A stretch of 64,000 bases of DNA from Streptomyces sp. T12. GTDB taxonomy: Bacteria; Actinomycetota; Actinomycetes; Streptomycetales; Streptomycetaceae. This document shows positions 42,652 to 50,724 of the stretch, piece after piece. Positions within the stretch are counted from its first letter, which is position 1, and the number at the start of each line of letters is the position of its first letter. The position numbers and the translations under genes were made by a program. Under the pieces are notes generated by a model. That model was not told where the DNA came from and searched no databases. It saw only the letters and a program-made list of their open reading frames with translations. The DNA lies in assembly GCF_028736035.1 (NCBI RefSeq), contig NZ_CP117866.1, positions 558,001 through 622,000 on the forward strand, written 5' to 3'.

Positions 42652-43617
42652 ATGAAGTTCGCGACCTGGGAGTCCCAGGGCAGAACGTTTTCGGGTGTCG
42701 TCTCCGAGGCAGGGCTGCACGCCCTCCCGGAGGGGACGACGGTGCTCGACCTCGTACGTGCGGGGCTGCCGACCGCGCTGGAGACCGGCGGCACGGCGCT
42801 GGAGACGCGGGCCGTGCCGGTGGACGGCGTCCGGCTGCTGCCGCCGCTCGCCCCGCCCACCGTGCGGGACTTCGTGGCGTTCGAGGAGCACGTGGAGGGG
42901 GTGGTACGGAGCATGACCGACGGCGCAGTGATGCCGGAGTGGTACGAGGCACCCACCTTCTACTTCACCAACCCCTACGCGCTCGTCGGTGCCCATGACG
43001 ATGTCGCCGTCCCGCCCGGCTCACAGCTGCTCGACTTCGAGCTCGAGGTCGCCGCAGTCGTCGGCAGGGGCGGCGCGTCGCTGAGTCCGGAGCAGGCCCG
43101 TGATGCCGTCTTCGGCTACACGGTGCTCAACGACTGGTCTGCGCGCGACCTGCAGCGCCGGGAGATGAAGGTCGGCCTGGGCCCGGCCAAGGGCAAGGAC
43201 TTCGCCGGCACCCTGGGCCCGTGGCTGGTCACCGCCGACGAACTGGAGCCGTACCGGGACGACGAGGGCTTCCTGTCCCTCGAGATGCGGGTCTCCGTGA
43301 ACGGCACCGAGATCGGGCATGACCTGCTGTCCAACATGGGCTGGCCGTTCGAGGAGCTGGTCTCCTACGCATCCCGCGGCAGCGAGGTCCGCGCCGGGGA
43401 CGTCCTCGGCTCGGGCACCTGCGGGAACGGCGGTTGCCTGGCCGAGCTGTGGGGCCTCCGTGGCCGCCCGGATCCGCCGCCGCTGCGGCCCGGCGACGTC
43501 GTGGAGATGACCGTCGAGGGCATCGGTACCATCCGCAACCGGGTCGTCCCCAGCCTCCAGCTGCCGCCGGTCCGCGCCGCCCGGCCACGGCCACGGGCAA
43601 GGAAGCGGCTGTCGTGA
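42652..43617 (+). CDS. FAH-family hydrolase/isomerase, second copy
   Basis: 321-residue two-domain FAH protein. Metal-site residues are in DFELEVAAVVG; NDWSARDLQRREMK, GKDFAGTLGPWLV and LGSGTCGNGGCLAELWG are characteristic of fumarylacetoacetate/acylpyruvate hydrolases acting at the end of aromatic pathways. It is a different branch from the FAH at 37848. The coding start ATG 42652 lacks a strong ribosome binding site. It follows the cyclase gene by about 100 bases on the same strand and faces the FAD monooxygenase gene. Confidence 0.87.
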   Translation: MKFATWESQGRTFSGVVSEAGLHALPEGTTVLDLVRAGLPTALETGGTALETRAVPVDGVRLLPPLAPPTVRDFVAFEEHVEGVVRSMTDGAVMPEWYEAPTFYFTNPYALVGAHDDVAVPPGSQLLDFELEVAAVVGRGGASLSPEQARDAVFGYTVLNDWSARDLQRREMKVGLGPAKGKDFAGTLGPWLVTADELEPYRDDEGFLSLEMRVSVNGTEIGHDLLSNMGWPFEELVSYASRGSEVRAGDVLGSGTCGNGGCLAELWGLRGRPDPPPLRPGDVVEMTVEGIGTIRNRVVPSLQLPPVRAARPRPRARKRLS

Positions 43618-43810
43618 GCGGGCGGTGACGTGAGCGTGGTGCTTCGCCGGGGGGCGAAGTCCGGTGAGCGCGAAGGCGCGCGTCGATGAGCGCACCGCCG
43701 GGCGCCGTCCGTCAGGGGCGGCGCCCGGTCCGGTGGTCGTGCGTCGTCATGCTCGCCGGCTCCCGTGGTCGCCGGTCCGCATGTGCCGGGCACGGGGCTT
43801 AGCAGGGGGC

Positions 43811-44938
43811 TTAGTAGGGGCTGGAGAGAGCCTCCATCGCCCGCCCCCGCACCTGGTTCTGGGCGGCGATCGGCTCTCCCCGCTGCTGCATGCGGTCCAG
43901 TTCGACGCTGGTCTGCACGACCAGGCGAGCCCGCTCGAAGCGCCGTGTCATGAAGCGCTTGAACACGTCCTCGAACGGGCCCCCTGCCGCGCATTCCTGA
44001 CCGAGGACCACGCCGTCCTCGATCGCCATCCCCCCTCCGGCACCGAGGTGGGCGGTGGTGGCGTGCGCGGCGTCGCCGATCAGCAGGACCCGGCCCCGGT
44101 ACCAGGGCTCGGACACGAGCAGCCAGTCGTAGTCGTTGACGATGATCTTCGTGTCGTCCGTGAGCCGCTCCTCCAGCGCGCGCATCAGCGGCGCGGTGAA
44201 AGAGCGGAGGTTCTCCCGGACGATCTGCCGGGCCTGTGCCGCATCGATGCGCGGGCGCTCCGGGAACTCGCGGCCGGTTGCGAGGTAGAGGCCGCCGTCC
44301 CGCTGCCGCCGGGTCACGCAGAGGTACTCCGACTCGTAGTGCCCGATCGGGCCGACGTCCGGCACCCCGTCGGCGACCCATCGGAACATCGTGAGGCCGG
44401 AGTAGGTCGGGGTCACCTGGTCCCCCAGGATGAGCGAACGCGTCTTCGACCGGATGCCGTCCGCGCCGATGACCAGGTCGTACGACCGCTCCGAGCCGTC
44501 GGTGAGGGTGGCAGTGACGGAGTCTTCCGTCTGCCGCAGCCCGGCGAGCCCCACGCCGTTCCGGACGCTCGCGCCGGCCTGCTCCGCGGCTCGCCGGAGG
44601 ATGTTCGCCAGGGTCGGCCGGTAGATGAGGATGCCGTGCGGCAGAGCGGACGTCGGTGCTGGAGGCATGGGCGGAGTGGACACCGGTTTCCCCGCCGCAT
44701 CGAAGTAGGCGAAGATGTCCTGCGGGGACACCGCCAGCCCCTCGTCCAGGCACTGATCCAGGACTCCAGTCTCGGCGAGACCGTCGACGGCCCGGTTGAG
44801 CAGTGAGATGGCGGCCCCGGCCGGACCGTCTGCCAGGTCGACGACGTCGCAGGAGATTCCGGTACGGGACAGGGCGGTCGCGGCGGTCAGGCCGGCGATG
44901 CCCCCGCCGACGATGAGCGCGTTCTGGATGCTGGTCAT
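43811..44938 (-). CDS. FAD-dependent aromatic monooxygenase
   Basis: 375-residue group A flavoprotein hydroxylase of the salicylate/6-hydroxynicotinate 3-monooxygenase kind. The FAD motif is IVGGGIAGLTAATAL, the DG motif is VIGADGIRSKTR and the GD motif is LLIGDAAHATTAHLGAGGG. ATG 44938 follows GGAGTCC. It is divergent from the LigB gene, with 414 bases of regulatory DNA between. Such an enzyme could add the second hydroxyl, or remove a carboxyl while hydroxylating, to give the diol that LigB cleaves. Confidence 0.88.
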   Translation of the reverse strand: MTSIQNALIVGGGIAGLTAATALSRTGISCDVVDLADGPAGAAISLLNRAVDGLAETGVLDQCLDEGLAVSPQDIFAYFDAAGKPVSTPPMPPAPTSALPHGILIYRPTLANILRRAAEQAGASVRNGVGLAGLRQTEDSVTATLTDGSERSYDLVIGADGIRSKTRSLILGDQVTPTYSGLTMFRWVADGVPDVGPIGHYESEYLCVTRRQRDGGLYLATGREFPERPRIDAAQARQIVRENLRSFTAPLMRALEERLTDDTKIIVNDYDWLLVSEPWYRGRVLLIGDAAHATTAHLGAGGGMAIEDGVVLGQECAAGGPFEDVFKRFMTRRFERARLVVQTSVELDRMQQRGEPIAAQNQVRGRAMEALSSPY

Positions 44939-45352
44939 GGCAGGACTCCCGAGTGCGTCAGGGCAGGTTGAGGAGATCGGTGCAGGGCGATGAGAGACGT
45001 CCGGGCCGAATGCCAACGAGCGTCGGTGAGCACCGGGAGGCCCGGCGGCTCCGCTGCGGATGCCCTGAACTCCCGTGGTGCAGAACCATCTTGTGGGTGG
45101 CCTGGGCCACGTCCAATACGCGGTTTCATATCGCAGCCATGGACCAGATCAATACCCGAGCGCACGCCACGTCCTCCGGGGAACGGAACGTCACACGACG
45201 AACGTCGTCGGACCATCCGCTCCGTGGATAGTGCGCATACCGGTTCCGCTATTCCACAACGACGTCGCACCGCTCACGCTGTTACCACCGAATGTGGAGA
45301 TCCCCTCTGTACGGCTGGTCTGCCTGGAGGGTTCCATGCTGAAAGGTGAGCG
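44939..45352. promoter_or_regulatory. Divergent control region, FAD monooxygenase / LigB
   Basis: About 410 bases without a gene. Two candidate operators are visible: ACGAC-GAAC-GTCGT at 45195-45208, and the imperfect pair GTGGATAG (45224-45231) / CTATTCCAC (45249-45257), which differ by one inserted base. They lie 100-160 bases before the LigB start. I could not fix -10/-35 boxes. Confidence 0.4.
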
Positions 45353-46237
45353 ATGGCCAGCGTCGTCCAAGTGCTGTGCACTCCCCATGACCCGCTGCTC
45401 CCCGGCGTTGCCGCCGGCGGGTCGGCGGCTCCCGAGCCGCTGCGGCGATCAATAGCCCATTTCGCGGAACTGCGCGCACGGCTCGCCGCCGCGCGGCCCG
45501 ACGTGCTGGTGGTGGTCTCCGGGGACCACTTCAACCAGTGGTTCTACGACAACATGCCGACGTTCCTGATCGGCAAGGCGGTCCGGGCACGTGGCCCGTT
45601 CCCGCACGAGCAGGAGCTGTTCGGCATCGGGCCCTACGACACCGCCTTGGAAGGGGACATCGCGCGGCACCTGCTGCGCGGCGGCTTCGAGCGCGGGATC
45701 GACTTCTCCTACAGCGACGACTTCCTGCTCGACCACGGGTTCACCGTCCCGTTGAGCTTCCTCAGGCCCGAGCAGGACCTACCGGTCGTTCCGATCTTCA
45801 CCAACGTGATGGCTCCGCCGGTGGCCACCGGGCGTCGTTTCTACGACCTCGGCGCCGCCATCGTCGAGATGGTGGAGGCGCACCCCGCCGACCTGCGGGT
45901 GGCGATCATCGCCAGCGGGCACCTGTCCAACGCGATCGGCAACCCGGCCATGGCACGGTTCCAGACCGAGCCGGAGACAGAGTGGGACAGACGGGTATGG
46001 GAGCAGATCACCGCCGGTGACACCGAGTCGCTGATCAAGGAGACCACCTACGAGTCGCTGGCAGCGATCGGCAGCGGCACCCCTGGATTCCTCGACTTCC
46101 TCTTCGCGCTCGGCGCTGTGGGCGGAGTCACCCCGGACTACGCCGAGAAGGTAGCCAGCACCTTCGCCCCGCCGACCGGTTTCCTGGCCTGGGGTGACCA
46201 TGCGTCCGCCCCCGCATCGGAGGTGGTGGCCCCATGA
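45353..46237 (+). CDS. Class III extradiol dioxygenase, catalytic subunit (LigB type)
   Basis: 294-residue protein of the LigB superfamily, which cleaves catechol-type rings next to the diol using non-heme iron. The conserved histidines are H12 (LCTPHDP), H59 (SGDHFNQWF), H128 (FLLDHGFTVPL) and H190 (ASGHLSN), giving the two iron histidines and the catalytic base; a glutamate near 234 may complete the site. It is coupled to the LigA-type gene (ATGA overlap). Protocatechuate, gallate or 3-O-methylgallate are all possible substrates; neighbouring demethylases favour the latter types. Confidence 0.88.
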   Translation: MASVVQVLCTPHDPLLPGVAAGGSAAPEPLRRSIAHFAELRARLAAARPDVLVVVSGDHFNQWFYDNMPTFLIGKAVRARGPFPHEQELFGIGPYDTALEGDIARHLLRGGFERGIDFSYSDDFLLDHGFTVPLSFLRPEQDLPVVPIFTNVMAPPVATGRRFYDLGAAIVEMVEAHPADLRVAIIASGHLSNAIGNPAMARFQTEPETEWDRRVWEQITAGDTESLIKETTYESLAAIGSGTPGFLDFLFALGAVGGVTPDYAEKVASTFAPPTGFLAWGDHASAPASEVVAP

Positions 46238-46521
46238 GCCGGTACGCCACCAACCGAGTGCTGTGGGAGGTCGCCGCCGACGGCGACCTGGCGCAGCAGC
46301 TGAAGGAAGTCCCGGAGGCCGCCCTCGCCGACCGCGACCTGACCGACCAGGAGCGCGAGGCGTTGGCCAGGACCGACATCCGCAAGTTGTTCCAGCTCGG
46401 TGTCCACCCCTTCCTGCTCTACAACTTCGCCCTCCGGCTGAACGGCGGCTTCTCCATGGAATGGATGGCGTCCTACCTGGAGCAGCTGAAGGGCCTGGAA
46501 GTCGGCGACGTGACGACCTGA
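46234..46521 (+). CDS. LigA-type small subunit of extradiol dioxygenase
   Basis: 95-residue all-helical protein matching the protocatechuate 4,5-dioxygenase alpha subunit: LTDQEREALARTDIRKLFQL and GVHPFLLYNFAL are its typical segments. In LigAB the small subunit caps the active site of the LigB subunit. The ATG overlaps the stop of the upstream gene, a strong sign of a two-subunit enzyme made in equal amounts. The first 15 residues are the family's usual start. Confidence 0.88.
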   Translation: MSRYATNRVLWEVAADGDLAQQLKEVPEAALADRDLTDQEREALARTDIRKLFQLGVHPFLLYNFALRLNGGFSMEWMASYLEQLKGLEVGDVTT

Positions 46522-46721
46522 CCGCGTGACCAGGGCGGCGTATCGACGGCGAGGCCCCTCGGCCGCCGAACCCGGCCAAGCAGTCGTCGCCTGCCGACAC
46601 AGCGGCACAGGCCGCGCCGTCCAGCTTTCTCGTGAGTATGTCGCTCAGCGAAATGACGGCTTCCCGGCGAAACAACTCCGGGTCAGAAATGCCGTACCAC
46701 CATCACCGCCGGAGGAATTCC

Positions 46722-48083
46722 ATGGAGCATCTGATCGACCGGCAGCGCGCCCGCTACCAGGCTTTGCTGGAACTGGCCGACCGTCCCTTCGACGTGGAGC
46801 GGCCGGCGGTGTTCAGCCCGGCGGCCGCCGCCCAGGACGAGGCGAACGTCAAGGGTCTGCTCTTCCGGTGGACGCCCGTTTTCATCCCGTACGAGTACAC
46901 CAGCTGGGGCGAGGAGAGCCTGGCCCATGTGCAGTCGTGCTACATCGGCGACTGGTCGGCCATCGGCAAGCTCCGCGTCCACGGGACCGAGGCCCTGACC
47001 GCGCTCACCCGCATCGGCATGAACAACCTGTCACGCTTCGAGCCCGGCCAGATCAAGCATCACGTCCAGCTGGACGAACGCGGCCACATCGCCTCCGAGG
47101 GCCTGCTGTACCGGGTGGCCGAGGAGGAGTTCGTCTACAGCGGCGGCGGCGTCGACTGGACCGCCTGGCAGATCGACCAGGGCGGCTGGGACGCCAAGAG
47201 CGAGGTGATCAGCCCCGACATGTTCATCTTCGAGATCCAGGGGCCGACGTCGCTGTTCGCACTCGAGGCAGCGACCGGCGAGAGCCTGCGCGACATCGGC
47301 TTCAACCGGAGCCGCATGACCAGTATCAGCGGCATCCCCGTGCGGATTCTGCGCTCGGGGATCTCCGGGGAGCTGGGGTACGAACTGCACGGGTCCGCCG
47401 ACGACGCCAACGCGATCTGGACGGCGGTCGTCGAGGCCGGGGCCGAGCACGGCATCCGCCAACTGGGGATGCGCTCCCAACTCGTGGCCCACATCGAGGC
47501 GGGCATCGCGACCGTCGGCATCGACTACCTGCCTTCGTCGATCATCACGCCGGGGGCGCCCAGGCTCTTTCCCCGCGGGATGCCGGACGGCAGTTTCATC
47601 CCGACCGACGTGACGGAGTACTTCCGCCGCCCCGGTGAGCTCGGCTGGGGCCGTCGCGGAGCCCTCACCTCCGACGACTTCATCGGACGCGACGCGCTGG
47701 CCGCGGAGGCGGCCGAAGGCGGCCCGGCGCGCCACCTGGCAGGCCTGCACTGGAACAACGAGGACGTGATCGCCCTGTTCGCCTCCCAGTTCGGCGACGG
47801 CCCGTTGCCCGATCCCATGGAGATGCCGCGCAAGATCGGCGCCAGCCTCGACCAGGTGCTGGTCAACGGACACCCGGTAGGCGTCTCGACCTCCCGCACG
47901 TACAGCACGCACCTGCGCCGCACCATCTCCCTCTGCGTCATCGATCGCGACCTGGCGGCACCGGGCACCGAGGTGACGGTGCTGTGGGGGAACCCCGGCA
48001 CCGTCCAGCGCGAGCTCCGCGCCACCGTCACCTCCCTGCCCATGAAGGAGGACCGCCGTCGCACCGACGTCAGCACGCTGTGA
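46722..48083 (+). CDS. GcvT-family methyltransferase, likely tetrahydrofolate-dependent demethylase
   Basis: 453-residue aminomethyltransferase-fold protein, distinct from the LigM-type gene at 21992. It keeps the GcvT architecture: IPYEYTSWGEESLAHVQSC at the N-terminus, RSGISGELGYELHG in the folate-binding middle and GELGWGRRGALTSDDFIGRD in the C-terminal domain. ATG 46722 is preceded by GGAGGA. It lies about 200 bases after the LigA gene and before an alcohol dehydrogenase. A role in O-demethylation is inferred from family and position; N- or S-demethylation is also possible. A decayed relative is at 23891. Confidence 0.8.
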   Translation: MEHLIDRQRARYQALLELADRPFDVERPAVFSPAAAAQDEANVKGLLFRWTPVFIPYEYTSWGEESLAHVQSCYIGDWSAIGKLRVHGTEALTALTRIGMNNLSRFEPGQIKHHVQLDERGHIASEGLLYRVAEEEFVYSGGGVDWTAWQIDQGGWDAKSEVISPDMFIFEIQGPTSLFALEAATGESLRDIGFNRSRMTSISGIPVRILRSGISGELGYELHGSADDANAIWTAVVEAGAEHGIRQLGMRSQLVAHIEAGIATVGIDYLPSSIITPGAPRLFPRGMPDGSFIPTDVTEYFRRPGELGWGRRGALTSDDFIGRDALAAEAAEGGPARHLAGLHWNNEDVIALFASQFGDGPLPDPMEMPRKIGASLDQVLVNGHPVGVSTSRTYSTHLRRTISLCVIDRDLAAPGTEVTVLWGNPGTVQRELRATVTSLPMKEDRRRTDVSTL

Positions 48084-48175
48084 CCCTGTCGTGACGCGCT
48101 CGTACCTCCTGCGCCGTCGGTGGTCGACGACATCCGCGCCCTCCTTTCATCCGTCGCACAAGAAAGGTGAACTCC

Positions 48176-49201
48176 GTGAAGGCAGCCGTGATACCCGAGG
48201 TCAACGGCAGGTGGGAACTGCGCGAGGTGCCTACTCCGCAGCCGGGGCCCGGCGAGGTGCTGATGCGGGTGCGCGCCTCCGGCGTATGCGTCAACGACGT
48301 CCTGGCCACCACCGGGGCGATCCGGTTCCCCTCGGTCGACCCGGCGATCACCGGACACGAGCCAGCGGGCGAGGTCGTCGCGGTCGGGCCGGGGGTCACC
48401 ACGCGCCGCGTCGGTGACCGGGTGGGAACCCACTGGGTCCGGGCCGCCTGCGGACGGTGCGATTACTGCCGTCTGGGCCTGCCGGTGACCGGGCAGGCCG
48501 CCTTCGCGTGCGCGGCACCCACCACGACCGGTTTCAGCGTGCAGGGCGGACACGCCGAGTACATGGTCGTGGGCGCCGACGAGACCGTACTCCTGCCCGA
48601 CGGGCTCCCCTTCGAGTTGGCCGCGCCCATGCTGTGCGCGGGCTACACGGGCTGGTCCGCCCTGCGCGCCGGGGAGCCTCAGCCGCACGAGCGGGTCGCC
48701 GTGCTCGGCATCGGCGCGGTGGGCCATCTGGCGGTGCAGTTCGCGCACGCCTGCGGTCTCGAGACGATCGCGATGACGAGCTCGCCGGACAAACACGACG
48801 TGGTACGGCGACTGGGTGCGGACGAGGTCGTGGCGAACGGCGCCGAATTGCGCGCAGCGGGCGGCGCCGACGTCATCTTGGCGACCGGCACGTCGTATCC
48901 GGCCGCGGCGGAGGCGCTGACGGGCCTGCGGCCCGGCGGGCGACTGGTCCTGTCGGGCATCGACCCCACCGCCCCCTTCACCGTCCCACCCTCCGGCAGG
49001 GGCCTTCCGTTCATCGGCACTCGCATGCAGGTGATCGGTTCCACCCACAACGGGCCGCAGTACCTCCGGGAGGCCCTCGACCTCGCCGCCGCGGGAAAGG
49101 TCACCCCCATGGTCGAGACGTTCCCGAAGGAGGAGGTGGCCACGGTGGTCGACAAGGTCGCCAAGGGCGCCGTCCGCTTCCGCGCGGTGGTCAGCTACTA
49201 G
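48176..49201 (+). CDS. Zinc-dependent alcohol dehydrogenase (MDR)
   Basis: 341-residue medium-chain dehydrogenase with ASGVCVNDVLATTG, GHEPAGEVVAVGPG, four structural-zinc residues in the ACGRCDYCRLG lobe (the fourth ligand is probably the later C in FACAAP) and the cofactor motif VLGIGAVGHLAVQFA. GTG 48176 is chosen over GTG 48167 because GAAAGG then has normal spacing. It is the last catabolic gene before the TetR regulator. Oxidation of an aryl alcohol or a formaldehyde adduct is possible; the substrate is not known. Confidence 0.88.
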   Translation: MKAAVIPEVNGRWELREVPTPQPGPGEVLMRVRASGVCVNDVLATTGAIRFPSVDPAITGHEPAGEVVAVGPGVTTRRVGDRVGTHWVRAACGRCDYCRLGLPVTGQAAFACAAPTTTGFSVQGGHAEYMVVGADETVLLPDGLPFELAAPMLCAGYTGWSALRAGEPQPHERVAVLGIGAVGHLAVQFAHACGLETIAMTSSPDKHDVVRRLGADEVVANGAELRAAGGADVILATGTSYPAAAEALTGLRPGGRLVLSGIDPTAPFTVPPSGRGLPFIGTRMQVIGSTHNGPQYLREALDLAAAGKVTPMVETFPKEEVATVVDKVAKGAVRFRAVVSY

Positions 49202-49247
49202 GAGGTCGTTCGGGCGACGGCCTCGCCGCCTCTCCACGCTAAAACAG

Positions 49248-49285
49248 TGGCCCGTTGACAAATTCAGTCAGGGCCAAGGTACCGC
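49248..49285 (+). promoter_or_regulatory. TetR promoter and palindromic operator
   Basis: TTGACA (49255-49260) and a weak -10 candidate TACCGC (49280-49285) precede the TetR start. The -35 box lies inside an imperfect palindrome: TGGCCC (49248-49253) / GGGCCA (49271-49276), with TGAC/GTCA nested within. The arrangement suggests autorepression. With GTG at 49300 the message would be nearly leaderless. Confidence 0.5.
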
Positions 49286-49299
49286 TCTATGCTCGGCCC

Positions 49300-49923
49300 G
49301 TGACAAAGCAGGCGAAGACAGCGAGCAGCGGGGCCCGCGGCCCCCGGGGGTCCTACGCGAAGACCGCGGAGGTGCGGCAGAAGATCCTCGACGCCTGCGT
49401 CGAGGCATTCGGCGCCGGAGGCTTCCACGGCGCCACCATGAAGGACATCGCAGAGCGGGCCGGCATCAGCCAGACCGGCCTGCTGCACCACTTCGGCAGC
49501 AAGGCGGAACTGCTGGTCGAGGTTCTCGCCGCACACGAGCGGGAGACGGCCGCGATCGTCCGGGAAGCCGATGACCTGGATGTTCTGCAGACTCAACTGC
49601 GGGTCGTGCGCGCCAACAAGGCCCGACCCGGGCTGATCCAGCTGCACAGCATCATCTCGAGCGAGGCCACGGCCGACGGGCATCCCGCTCACGAGCTGTA
49701 CCGGGCCCGCTACGACAACCTGCGCCTGCACCTGACCCGGATCTTCGCCGAGTTGCGCGGTCGCGGTCGCCTGAAGGTCGACACCAGGCCGGAGGTCCTC
49801 GCGAACCTGCTCATCGCAGCCGTCGACGGACTCCAGATGCAGTGGCTGTACAACCCGGGCGCGGTGGACGTGTCGACAGGCATCGAGGCTTTCCTCGCAG
49901 GAGTGGTCGACGACGAGGCCTGA
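49300..49923 (+). CDS. TetR-family transcriptional regulator
   Basis: 207-residue repressor. The HTH lies at about residues 45-70 (TMKDIAERAGISQTGLLHHF) and the remainder is a helical ligand domain (RANKARPGLIQLHSIISSEA). GTG 49300 avoids overlapping the promoter elements; an upstream ATG-like start at 49255 would lie inside the -35 box. It closes the aromatic locus, is followed by a 21-bp hairpin and may control the adjacent dehydrogenase and dioxygenase genes. The ligand is unknown. Confidence 0.85.
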   Translation: MTKQAKTASSGARGPRGSYAKTAEVRQKILDACVEAFGAGGFHGATMKDIAERAGISQTGLLHHFGSKAELLVEVLAAHERETAAIVREADDLDVLQTQLRVVRANKARPGLIQLHSIISSEATADGHPAHELYRARYDNLRLHLTRIFAELRGRGRLKVDTRPEVLANLLIAAVDGLQMQWLYNPGAVDVSTGIEAFLAGVVDDEA

Positions 49924-49954
49924 GAACTTCCGTGCGACTGAAACCGTGTGCTAG

Positions 49955-50005
49955 CGTCCACCTCAATCTCGAAATGCGAATCTAATTTCGAGATTGAGGT
50001 GGACG
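49955..50005. terminator. 21-bp perfect hairpin
   Basis: The 21 bases at 49955-49975 (beginning CGTCCACCTC) are exactly complementary to 49985-50005, leaving a nine-base loop. It lies 32 bases past the TetR stop. There is no T-run. The stem is the longest perfect inverted repeat I found in the window. A terminator is most likely; an operator or an insertion-sequence end is an alternative. Confidence 0.65.
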
Positions 50006-50724
50006 GTTCGCCCGATCGCGCACCCGCAGTCAAGGAGACCTCACATGCCTCGCTCTCGGCCATCCGAGGCTCGCACCCCGGCCGAGACATCCGATGCGTC
50101 TGCGCCGTTGGCCGATACCGCCGCGCCGGCACCGAGCGCGGTCCAGCATGTGACCTCGTCCGGTACCGGTCCGCGGCGAAGGCCCCGAACCGGCCGCCCG
50201 GCTCTCTGCCGGGCTCGTCGATACGCGCCCCCGGCCGCACCCGGCGTGGCGGCCGCCGGCGAACACTTCCCCGGCCACGGCACATCCGAAGGCGCAGGCG
50301 ACCAAGCCATCGAGCGGATCGGCCGACGTGCCTTCGTCGACGAGCACCTTGCCGACACGGATCGAAGACCCCGGCGACGCCCCCGCTGAAAGCCGCCGAG
50401 GCGCGGCCGACTTGTGTGCCCGCGCACCGGCGAGACCGGGATCCGGCTCCTCGTCGGCGATGAGCGAGCCACGAGCGTGCGCGCGCCTGGCCGGCCGACC
50501 CGTCTCGAAACGACTTGAGCGCACGATGCCAGAAGCCCGCAGCGGCATCGACGGCGGCGGAGGGTCACGGAGACGGTCGCAGCGCGCGGCTACGACATCC
50601 ACGGACGCCGCGCCCCCGTTCATCGCCGAACACCGAAACGTCGGCACGCCGATCCCGGAGACGACAGCCGCCGTCCCGTGCCTCCCTGGGCGCCGCGAGC
50701 CCACTACGGACACAGAAGCGAAAC
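50006..50724. other. Long gene-poor region upstream of secreted esterase
   Basis: About 720 bases of very GC-rich sequence with overlapping open frames on both strands. None combines a ribosome binding site with a recognisable domain. It may be an old coding region decayed beyond recognition; the esterase promoter should lie near its right end. Confidence 0.35.

Noticed and set aside
46722..48083. Annotation as glycine-cleavage T protein (gcvT)
   Set aside because: It is longer than GcvT, is not near gcvH or gcvP, and lies in an aromatic locus; a catabolic demethylase role fits better.
50270..50390. HFPGHG string resembling the GH3 (NagZ) motif on the plus strand
   Set aside because: The surrounding residues do not follow GH3 and the frame is short and arginine-rich; chance match.
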